NCBI GenBank assembly: GCA_013205365.1
Contig: JABMNC010000125.1
Coordinates: 1-14,487, forward strand
Origin: Cryomorphaceae bacterium
GTDB lineage: Bacteria > Bacteroidota > Bacteroidia > Flavobacteriales > Schleiferiaceae
Direction of reading: 5' to 3'
Length of the DNA: 14,487 bases
Of this stretch, positions 1 to 6,599 are shown one piece after another. Within the stretch, counting starts at the first letter, position 1; every line of letters begins with the position of its first letter. The notes below the pieces were generated by a model. It saw only the letters and a program-made list of their open reading frames with translations, did no database searches and was not told the origin of the DNA. Made by a program: the position numbers and the translations under genes.

Positions 1-1151
1 TAACCAAATCCTCGGTTTACATAAAGGGTCTTGCGGCCTACTGGGTAGGCGCCGTTCCAGCGCGGATACTTCCATTTAACGGGGCTCCACTTGAACCATC
101 CCGGAATCTCGATTCCAAACTGCATTCCGTGGGTGTGCCCACTCAGTGTGAGCGCAATATTGGCGGAATTCGGAAGCACCTCGGCATCAAAGTGCGACGG
201 GTCATGGCTCATCAGAATTTTGGGCGTCGAAGGGTCGGGGCAGAGCGCGAGGGTATCGGCCAGACGACCGTACTGCGGAAAAGGCGGAAGGCCCCAGTTT
301 TCGATTCCGAGGAGCTCGAGCTCGGCACCGTCCTTGCGAAGCAGCCTGCGTTCGTTGCGAAGAAGGTCCCAGCCAAGTTTGGCGTGCTGGCCTACCAGCT
401 GCTCCAAGTTTGCCGCTTTTTCTTCGGGACTCGGCCAGGGAATATAGTCGCCGTAGTCGTGGTTGCCCAGAATGCTGTATACCCCAAAAGGAGCCTGAAT
501 CTTCGCAAATCGGGCCAACCAAGGATCTATTTCGTCTGCCTTGTTGTTGACCAGGTCGCCGGTGAACACGACCGCGTCGCCATTGGCCTCAAGCACCGCG
601 TCAATTCCTTTTTGCACCTCGTCAGGGTCGGTGAAGCTACCGCTGTGAATGTCAGAAATCTGCACAATTCGGAATCCGCGAAAGGCCTCAGGAAGCCCTG
701 GAATAAACGCAGTATGCTGCTTGGTGCGGTAGCGCGATCGTCCAAACTGCCATCCGTCCAAAATTCCGAGAAAGGGAATAGTGCCCAAGCCGACGGCAAT
801 CCAAGACAGGGCCTTGCGGCGTTCGGGCCATCCGTTGCTGCCCAAAAGGGCGTAGCCTCCGCGCAGAAGGTCCTCGGCAGACCAGAGGGCAATCATGGGA
901 AGCTTGGGCACATAGAGCAGCACAAACCAGACCATGAAGGTTTGAATTCCGCGCCGTATCTCTTCGGCAGAGGCATTGGGGCTGTATTTAAAGAAGGCAA
1001 AGAGCAGGTAGCTGTAGCCCAAGCCGTGCACCAAAAAGAAGGCGCGCCTAATCCAAAGGGTAGGCTCGAGAGTTTTGAGCCCGCGGTAGACATAAAAATC
1101 CATGGCAAAGCTCAGGGCCAAGACAATCAGAAAGGCAAGGTTGGATCGCAT
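1..1151 (-). CDS. Membrane-anchored metallophosphoesterase (YkuE-like), C-terminus cut by window edge
   Basis: Reading the minus strand from the ATG at 1151 gives 383 uninterrupted codons with no stop before the left edge, so the 3' end is missing. The first ~135 residues are hydrophobic, with likely membrane segments near 5-23, 35-55, 70-90 and 113-131. A calcineurin-like phosphoesterase domain follows. Its metal-binding blocks are all visible and in order: DIH (D167, H169), GD (D199), GNHD (N230, H231), SHD (H316) and GHTH (H339, H341). The family uses a two-metal centre to hydrolyse phosphoesters; YkuE-type members act at the outer face of the membrane, and some relatives cleave UDP-diacylglucosamine. 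The real substrate is not predictable here. The visible end, VNRGFG, matches the conserved block just after the last metal ligands, so probably only a short tail is lost. It is divergent from the histidine kinase at 1191, with 39 bases between the starts. Family confidence is high and substrate confidence low. Confidence 0.9.
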   Translation of the reverse strand, partial: MRSNLAFLIVLALSFAMDFYVYRGLKTLEPTLWIRRAFFLVHGLGYSYLLFAFFKYSPNASAEEIRRGIQTFMVWFVLLYVPKLPMIALWSAEDLLRGGYALLGSNGWPERRKALSWIAVGLGTIPFLGILDGWQFGRSRYRTKQHTAFIPGLPEAFRGFRIVQISDIHSGSFTDPDEVQKGIDAVLEANGDAVVFTGDLVNNKADEIDPWLARFAKIQAPFGVYSILGNHDYGDYIPWPSPEEKAANLEQLVGQHAKLGWDLLRNERRLLRKDGAELELLGIENWGLPPFPQYGRLADTLALCPDPSTPKILMSHDPSHFDAEVLPNSANIALTLSGHTHGMQFGIEIPGWFKWSPVKWKYPRWNGAYPVGRKTLYVNRGFG

Positions 1152-1164
1152 AATAAATAGAGTA

Positions 1165-1184
1165 CAAAGGTCGCGCTACCTTCG
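1165..1184. promoter_or_regulatory. Compact divergent promoter pair (-7 elements on both strands)
   Basis: On the plus strand, TACCTTCG (1177-1184) matches the Bacteroidota -7 element TAnnTTTG with one change and lies 6 bases before the kinase ATG at 1191. On the minus strand, GACCTTTG (1172 down to 1165) is a one-mismatch -7 element 13 bases before the phosphoesterase ATG at 1151. I see no convincing -33 TTTG for either. The two elements are only 4 bases apart, so the two polymerase footprints would overlap. This is a motif match only, with no mapped start. Confidence 0.45.
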
Positions 1185-1190
1185 CTTCTG

Positions 1191-2372
1191 ATGCGCAATC
1201 CAATTGAAATTCTGTCGGTTTATCAGCTCCGCCAAAGATGGAAGGCTGGCCTGCTGCTGCTTGCCCTGGTTATTGCTGCGGCAACCCTTTGGTATACAGA
1301 GTCTTTAGCGGCAAATTTGCGCCTTCGTGAGGCTAGAGAAGTGGCTCGTTGGGCTATGGCCGTCGAGCACATGATGCAGGCCTCACAGGAGGTGGACCTG
1401 ACCCTTGCCTCTAAAATAATGGAGGAGAATGAGTCCATTCCCCTGCTCCTGCTCGACGACGCGGGCAGGGTTATTTCTTCGCGCAACGTGATTTGGGGAG
1501 AGTCCAGTCCCGCCGATACCGCGAAATGGAAGACCTTGATGGCCTCCTACGCCCCGCCCATTGAGCTTCAGCCGGAGCCGGGCTTGTACCAATACATCTA
1601 CCAGTACGAGTCGACGACGCTGGCCCAGTTGCGCACCTACCCGAGGGTTCTTTTGGGGGTGATGGGGCTGTTTCTTCTGCTTTCGTACTACGGATTTCAC
1701 CGTGCTCACCGCGCCGAAGAAGACCAAGTTTGGACCGGAATGGCCCGCGAAACTGCCCACCAGCTGGGAACTCCGCTCTCGGCCCTCTACGGTTGGGTAA
1801 CGGTGCTCGAGGATGAGGCCTCAACCCAGCCCAACCTCCTCCCCCTGATTGCCGAGGTTCGCAAGGACCTCGAGCGCCTGCAGACGGTAGCAGACCGTTT
1901 CTCTAAAATTGGTTCCGACCAAGCCGGTGAGGTGGCAGACCTCGCTCCCTTGATTGTTCACAGTGTCGCCTACCTTCAAAAGCGGCTCCCCAAGGGAATC
2001 CAATTGAGCCATAGCATCGCGCCCTCTCTGCCTTCGGTATGCTACCAACCGGTTCTTTTGGGCTGGGTGCTCGAGAACCTAATTCGCAACGCGGTCGATG
2101 CCTTGCCCGACCAAATAGGCCGCATTGAGGTGCGGGCGCTGCGCCTTGGCGACCAGGTAGTTATCGATGTAGAAGACAACGGCAAGGGCATGACCGCGGC
2201 GCTGCGACGGTCGGTGTTCCGCCCCGGATTCACCACCAAAAAGCGCGGATGGGGACTCGGCCTGAGTCTTGCCCGCCGAATTGCGGTGCAGGGCCACAAG
2301 GGGCAACTCGAGGTTTTTCAGAGCACGCCGGGTAAGGGGACGACCTTTCGACTAGCCCTGCCGATGCCGTGA
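1191..2372 (+). CDS. Orphan membrane sensor histidine kinase
   Basis: The 393-residue protein is a two-component sensor kinase of the inner membrane. A first membrane segment (about 18-38) and a second (about 152-170) enclose a ~113-residue extracytoplasmic sensor region of no recognised fold. No clear HAMP domain follows. The dimerisation/phospho-acceptor helix has H190 in HQLGTPLSAL. The ATPase core shows the N box (ENLIRN, N296 and N300), the G1 box DNGKG (D329), an F-box-like FRPGFTTK (343-350) and the G2 box GWGLGL (353-358). All catalytic boxes are present, so it should bind ATP and autophosphorylate. The residue after the His is Gln rather than the usual Glu/Asp. No response regulator lies in the window, so partner and signal are unknown. 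The stop overlaps the hemW start in TGATG, implying co-transcription and coupling. The ATG at 1191 has a -7-like element six bases upstream and no Shine-Dalgarno. Confidence 0.92.
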   Translation: MRNPIEILSVYQLRQRWKAGLLLLALVIAAATLWYTESLAANLRLREAREVARWAMAVEHMMQASQEVDLTLASKIMEENESIPLLLLDDAGRVISSRNVIWGESSPADTAKWKTLMASYAPPIELQPEPGLYQYIYQYESTTLAQLRTYPRVLLGVMGLFLLLSYYGFHRAHRAEEDQVWTGMARETAHQLGTPLSALYGWVTVLEDEASTQPNLLPLIAEVRKDLERLQTVADRFSKIGSDQAGEVADLAPLIVHSVAYLQKRLPKGIQLSHSIAPSLPSVCYQPVLLGWVLENLIRNAVDALPDQIGRIEVRALRLGDQVVIDVEDNGKGMTAALRRSVFRPGFTTKKRGWGLGLSLARRIAVQGHKGQLEVFQSTPGKGTTFRLALPMP

Positions 2373-3508
2373 TGGCGGATGCTTCTGCGCCTCCGCTGGG
2401 GGTTTATGTGCACGTTCCCTTTTGCCGGCATGCCTGCCGGTACTGCGATTTTCACTTTTCGACGCTGCTGAAGCAGATTCCCGAGGTGGTGGAGGCCATG
2501 GTCCGCGAGGTGGAGCTGCGGCTGCCCTTCGATACCCAGGCCAGCACCCTGTACTGGGGCGGCGGCACCCCAAGCCTGCTCCCCGATGCGGACTTTACCC
2601 GACTCAATGAGGCCCTGCGCAGCAGGTTGCGGCTTGAGGCTGGCGCTGAATGCACGTTGGAGGTTAATCCAGAAGACGTGACTAATTCGTGCTTAGCTCT
2701 TTGGCGCCGGGCTGGCTTCAATCGATTGAGCGTTGGGGTTCAAAGTTTTAGGGACGATCGCTTGGATTGGATGGGTCGTGCGCACCGAGGTGTTGATGCC
2801 GAGGTGGCCGTACGCCGGGCCCAAGATGCGGGGTTTAGCAGCATGAGTCTGGATTTAATTTATGGCTTGCCGGGCAGCAGCCTCGGCGAGTGGCAGGAAC
2901 AGGTTGGTCGGGCTATGGAGCTCGGTACGCCCCACCTGTCGGCCTATGCTTTGACGGTCGAGCCCCGTACTGCCTTGGCTCATGACGTGGCCAAGGGGAG
3001 GAGCGAGGCCCCGCGGGACGAGCGTGCCGCCGAGGATTTCTTGTGGCTTCGCTCCGAAATCGAGCGCCTCGGCTGGGAAGGCTACGAGGTAAGCAACTAC
3101 GCCCGCCCGGGATGCCGGGCGAAGCACAATTCATCCTACTGGCAAGGCAGTCCCTACGTCGGCATTGGCCCCGGGGCGCACTCCTATGACGGCCACCGGC
3201 TGCGAAGGTCCAACGTCCGCAACAACAGCGTTTACCAAGGCGCCGTATTGGCAAACAAGGAATCGGGCTGGTTTGACCTCGAGTTGCTCAGCGACCAAGA
3301 GCACTTTCACGAGCAGGTTTTGACCCAGCTCAGGCGCATTGAAGGCCTGCCGCGTTCTGCTGCGAGGGGGCGCAACCTCAGTGAGGCCTGGTCCAAGTGG
3401 ATTGGCATGGGCTATATGGTCAGCGATGAGCTGGGCTGGCGCCTTCAGGGCGAGGGCTGGCTCTGGGTTGACGCGGTTGCGGGCGATGCATTTGGTCTTG
3501 AATCCTGA
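2372..3508 (+). CDS. hemW: HemW-type radical SAM protein (heme chaperone)
   Basis: The 378-residue product is a cytoplasmic radical SAM enzyme of the HemW/HemN superfamily. It opens with a beta strand (YVHVPFC) leading into the 4Fe-4S motif CxxxCxxC (C18, C22, C25, followed by DF). Further family blocks are GGGTPS (63-68, SAM contact), EVNPED (97-102), the RLSVGVQSF block (118-126), DLIYGLP (161-167) and HNSSYW (252-257). The length matches HemW (about 375-390) rather than oxygen-independent coproporphyrinogen oxidase HemN (about 450), and the YxHIPFC-plus-HNxxYW combination is HemW-like. HemW is a heme-binding chaperone thought to pass heme to membrane respiratory proteins; older annotations call it coproporphyrinogen III oxidase. 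I chose the ATG at 2372, sharing its A with the upstream TGA. A GTG one codon earlier (2369) is also in frame and would add a single residue. No truncation or missing motif is seen. Confidence 0.93.
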   Translation: MADASAPPLGVYVHVPFCRHACRYCDFHFSTLLKQIPEVVEAMVREVELRLPFDTQASTLYWGGGTPSLLPDADFTRLNEALRSRLRLEAGAECTLEVNPEDVTNSCLALWRRAGFNRLSVGVQSFRDDRLDWMGRAHRGVDAEVAVRRAQDAGFSSMSLDLIYGLPGSSLGEWQEQVGRAMELGTPHLSAYALTVEPRTALAHDVAKGRSEAPRDERAAEDFLWLRSEIERLGWEGYEVSNYARPGCRAKHNSSYWQGSPYVGIGPGAHSYDGHRLRRSNVRNNSVYQGAVLANKESGWFDLELLSDQEHFHEQVLTQLRRIEGLPRSAARGRNLSEAWSKWIGMGYMVSDELGWRLQGEGWLWVDAVAGDAFGLES

Positions 3509-3522
3509 TTCCCCTAGCTTCG
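3491..3522 (+). promoter_or_regulatory. Bacteroidota-type promoter for the cyclase gene
   Basis: TTTG (3491-3494) and TAGCTTCG (3515-3522) are separated by 20 bases, close to the known spacing of the Bacteroidota -33 TTTG and -7 TAnnTTTG elements. The second differs from consensus by one base (TTCG for TTTG). It spans the hemW stop codon and lies five bases before the ATG at 3528, so the predicted transcript would begin at or next to that ATG. This supports the 3528 start over an in-frame ATG at 3486 inside hemW. Confidence 0.5.
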
Positions 3523-3527
3523 CAGCC

Positions 3528-4223
3528 ATGCATGACCTCAGCCTCGCCTTTGAATTCGGACGTCCTCGAGCCTGGTACATTGAGGGTCCGCGCCGAGAGG
3601 CCGTCTCCCTGGGCGACTGGGTAGGGTCGGTAGAGCTAGGCGGCAGCGTCAACTTTTTCAACGTGCAGTTCAACCCGCACGCCCACGGAACCCACACGGA
3701 GTCTGTGGGTCATTTAACCCGCGAAACGGTGCATGCTATAAACCTCGGGATTCCGTCGGTGATGCGTGCAAGGGTGCTGAGAATTCCCACTGAGGCCCTG
3801 CTAACCCTTGAGGCATTAAAGCAAAGTTCCGCTGCCCTGCTGGACTATCAGGCATTGGTTCTCTCGACGCAGGCTGGCGATATAAGCAGCCGCGACTGGC
3901 GGCAAACCAATCCTCCGGCCATTGAACCCGAGGCCTTGGCCTGGCTGGCGGCCAAGGGAGTACGGCATTTGCTGGTGGACCTTCCCAGTGTGGACCCCGA
4001 AGAAGACGGGGGCGCTCTTGCCGCCCACCGCGCCTTTTGGGGATTGCCTGCCCAGTCCACGAATTGGTCTGAGGCACGCTACCCTAAAGCCAGTATTACG
4101 GAATTGATCCAGGTGCCGCAAAACTGCGCCGAGGGTTGCTATGAGCTCCGTTTGACCCTGGCGCCGATGCAGGGCGATGCGGTGCCCAGTCGTCCAATTC
4201 TCTTCCCCCTAGAGGGTCTTTAA
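3528..4223 (+). CDS. Cyclase-family metal-dependent hydrolase (kynurenine formamidase-like)
   Basis: The 231-residue protein belongs to the cyclase family (PF04199), whose best known members are bacterial arylformamidase KynB and isatin hydrolase, cytoplasmic metal-dependent amidohydrolases. The metal-binding signature lies at 49-62: NPHAHGTHTESVGH, with likely ligands H51, H56, E58 and H62. KynB has the form HxGTHxDxPxH, so here the acid is Glu, the first His is one position out and Gly replaces Pro. A second conserved stretch, LLVDLPSVDPEEDGG, lies near residues 148-162. The variant looks like the form I associate with Bacteroidota homologues, but that is from memory. No other tryptophan-degradation gene is present, so formamidase activity should not be assumed. 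An in-frame ATG at 3486 would add 14 residues within hemW; I prefer 3528 because of the promoter element before it. The gene ends 19 bases before the MMPL start and may be read together with hemW. Confidence 0.82.
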   Translation: MHDLSLAFEFGRPRAWYIEGPRREAVSLGDWVGSVELGGSVNFFNVQFNPHAHGTHTESVGHLTRETVHAINLGIPSVMRARVLRIPTEALLTLEALKQSSAALLDYQALVLSTQAGDISSRDWRQTNPPAIEPEALAWLAAKGVRHLLVDLPSVDPEEDGGALAAHRAFWGLPAQSTNWSEARYPKASITELIQVPQNCAEGCYELRLTLAPMQGDAVPSRPILFPLEGL

Positions 4224-4228
4224 TCCCT

Positions 4229-4236
4229 TACCTTTG
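4229..4236 (+). promoter_or_regulatory. Consensus -7 promoter element before the MMPL gene
   Basis: TACCTTTG is an exact match to the Bacteroidota -7 consensus TAnnTTTG. It lies six bases before the ATG at 4243, so the transcription start would fall at about the start codon. It begins five bases after the cyclase stop, in the only non-coding gap between the two genes. I see no clear TTG at the expected -33 distance. Confidence 0.6.
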
Positions 4237-4242
4237 TTGGGT

Positions 4243-6597
4243 ATGTGGGAGAAAATCGGTAAATTCCTGATCAGAAATCGTCGGGCTGTGCTCGCGTTTT
4301 GGGCCCTGTATGTGGTTCTGATGGGCTACCTCGGCCGCAACGTAGAGGTGTCCTACCACTTTGCCCGAATGCTGCCCCAAAACGACAGCGTGTTCACCGA
4401 GTTTATGTCACTCAACGAGCATTTTGAGCAAGGCAGTGGCGGCGTACTATTTATGGCTGCGCACGACCGCGCAATGTTCACGCCCTATATTTTGAACTCC
4501 TGGATCGAGATGGCTAAAAGCATTGAAGCCACTCCAGAGGTCCTGAACGTGCTCTCGTGGCACAACGCAGTGACTTTGAGTTTGGGTCCGGACTCTACCG
4601 ATCGCCTTGAGGCCCTGCCCATCTGCGACGGCCGCATTGACAACCGCGCTGAAGCCGAAGTACTTCGCGACAACCTCAAGGATTTGCCGGTTTACCACGG
4701 GCTTATGAACAGCCACGACGGCAACACCCAGCTCATGGCGGTGCGCATCAGCGACACAAGCAACTACAGTGCGCTCTTTTTCCCTATGCTCGACCGCATT
4801 ACCGCCGAGGCCAAGAAGTTTGAGCGCCGCACCGGTATTGACATTCAGTTCTCGGGCGTGCCCTACCTGCGCATGGTGAACGCACGCAGCATCAAGTCAG
4901 AGATAAACCTTTTCTTGGCCCTGACCGCCGGAGTTACCCTACTCATTATGCTCCTTATGATGCGCAGCAGCCGCGCCGCCTTCATCGCTCTTTCGGTGGT
5001 TGGGGTAGGGGTGGTTGGCTCCTTTGGGGTGCTCGGGGTACTTGGCTATAAACTGACCCTGTTCTCGGCTCTTTTGCCTCCTCTGCTCATTGTAATCGCG
5101 GTGCCGAACTGCATTTTTTTCATCAACAAGTACCACCAGGAGTATGCTCGCCTCAAGGACGTCGACGCTGCGGTAATCAATACGGTTAAAAAAATTGCCT
5201 TTGTTTCGCTCCTTACCAACCTCACTACAGCACTCGGTTTTTCTACCTTTATTTTGACTTCGAGCGACGCCCTGGTGCACTTTGGAATCGCGGCCACCAT
5301 CAACATTGTAATGGTCTTCTTGCTTTCAATGACCATTTTGCCGGTACTCTACAGCTGGCTCCCTGCGCCCAGCCCCCAGCACTACAAGCACCTCGACCAA
5401 AAATGGCTTTCTGACGGAATTCAATGGCTCATGAAGGTTGTTCAGCACCACAGGCGCTGGGTTTACGGGGGCTCTTTGGGCTTGACTGCACTCGGTATCG
5501 TCGGTATGCTGCGCATGGAGACCACGGGCAACATCACCACCGACATCAACCCTACCGACCCCTTGGTGACGCAGATGCGGTTTTTTGAGCAGGAATTGGG
5601 CGGAGTTATTCCGCTCGAAATCGTGCTGGATACCCGCGAGCCCGGCGGGGTGAACTCGTCTTCGGTACTTCGCCAGGTCGAGGAGTTTCAGCGATCGCTC
5701 GATACTCTTCCGAACATGTCGCGAAGCCTAAGTATAGTGGACTTCATGAAGTTCGGTCGCCAGGCCCTTTATGGCGGACTCCCAGAGTTCTATGAACTTC
5801 CCTCTGCCGCAGAACGGCGCCAGATAGCGGCTTTGCTGCCCACAGACGCGGCCGATGCCAATGCCGCCTTGACCTCTGGTTTGCTCAGTAAAGACGGCCG
5901 ACGCATGCGTGTGACCGTGCAAGTGCGCGACCTTCCGCGCCCAGAAATGGTCAAGGTAGTCAAGGCCGTGCAGGCCAACGCCGACGCGATTTTTGACCGC
6001 GAGCAGATGGACGTGACCTTCTCAGGAGCGGGCCTCATCTTTTTAAGATCGACGGAGTACCTAATCGATAACCTCGTTAGGAGTTTGATTCTTGCGGTTA
6101 TCGTGATTTCTCTGTTAATGGGCGGCCTGTTTAAATCCTGGCGCATGATGGTCGTGGCCATAGTTCCCAACCTCTTGCCCCTAATTCTGACTGCCGGCAT
6201 CATGGGCTGGTTTGGCATTCCCGTTAAGCCCTCGACCGTACTGATTTTCTCGATTTCGTTTGGTATTTCGGTCGACGACACCCTGCACCTGCTCTCGCGC
6301 TACCGAATGGAGCTGCAGCTCAATGGAGGCATCATTCGGCGTGCGGCCCTGTCGGCGATTCAAGAGTCGGGGGTTAGTATGTTTTATACCTCGGTGGTGC
6401 TTTTTGCAGGATTCATGATCTTCTTAGCCTCCAATTTTGGCGGAACCCAGGCCCTAGGACTGCTCATCTCGATCACCCTTGGCTTTGCCATGTTCTCCAA
6501 TCTTTTGCTCCTCCCGTCCATGCTCATGTCGCTTGACAAGTTCATGTCGGCCAAAGACCAGGAGAAAATCCTTGCCGAACTGCCCAAAGAACAATAG
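4243..6597 (+). CDS. MMPL/RND-superfamily transporter (putative lipid exporter)
   Basis: The 784-residue inner-membrane protein has the twelve-segment duplicated architecture of MMPL/HpnN/Patched-like RND proteins. Membrane segments lie near 13-31, 220-241, 245-267, 274-296, 318-340 and 347-371, and again near 405-424, 610-632, 637-657, 664-684, 709-728 and 735-757. Two large extracytoplasmic loops (about 32-219 and 425-609) separate the first and second segments of each half. Such proteins use the proton gradient to move lipids or hydrophobic compounds. The relay motif GxxxDD is clear in the second half (GISVDD, D678 and D679 in TM10). The equivalent place in TM4 reads AVPNC (V287-P288-N289), without acids. 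I start it at ATG 4243 behind a consensus -7 element; a TTG at 4234 overlaps that element and is unlikely. The stop is two bases before rfbA, so the two should share a transcript. No adaptor or outer-membrane partner is nearby. The substrate is unknown. Confidence 0.88.
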   Translation: MWEKIGKFLIRNRRAVLAFWALYVVLMGYLGRNVEVSYHFARMLPQNDSVFTEFMSLNEHFEQGSGGVLFMAAHDRAMFTPYILNSWIEMAKSIEATPEVLNVLSWHNAVTLSLGPDSTDRLEALPICDGRIDNRAEAEVLRDNLKDLPVYHGLMNSHDGNTQLMAVRISDTSNYSALFFPMLDRITAEAKKFERRTGIDIQFSGVPYLRMVNARSIKSEINLFLALTAGVTLLIMLLMMRSSRAAFIALSVVGVGVVGSFGVLGVLGYKLTLFSALLPPLLIVIAVPNCIFFINKYHQEYARLKDVDAAVINTVKKIAFVSLLTNLTTALGFSTFILTSSDALVHFGIAATINIVMVFLLSMTILPVLYSWLPAPSPQHYKHLDQKWLSDGIQWLMKVVQHHRRWVYGGSLGLTALGIVGMLRMETTGNITTDINPTDPLVTQMRFFEQELGGVIPLEIVLDTREPGGVNSSSVLRQVEEFQRSLDTLPNMSRSLSIVDFMKFGRQALYGGLPEFYELPSAAERRQIAALLPTDAADANAALTSGLLSKDGRRMRVTVQVRDLPRPEMVKVVKAVQANADAIFDREQMDVTFSGAGLIFLRSTEYLIDNLVRSLILAVIVISLLMGGLFKSWRMMVVAIVPNLLPLILTAGIMGWFGIPVKPSTVLIFSISFGISVDDTLHLLSRYRMELQLNGGIIRRAALSAIQESGVSMFYTSVVLFAGFMIFLASNFGGTQALGLLISITLGFAMFSNLLLLPSMLMSLDKFMSAKDQEKILAELPKEQ

Positions 6598-6599
6598 CC

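Noticed and set aside
129..1160. A 343-codon open frame on the plus strand opposite the phosphoesterase
   Set aside because: It is antisense to a minus-strand frame that carries every metallophosphoesterase motif in order. Its own translation is low in recognisable motifs and rich in Lys, Gly and Arg, as expected for a shadow frame in G+C-rich coding DNA.
3339..3527. A 63-codon upstream extension of the cyclase gene into hemW
   Set aside because: The extension lies within hemW coding sequence, is Arg/Gly/Ala-rich without homology-like features, and precedes a promoter-like element that sits directly before the ATG at 3528.
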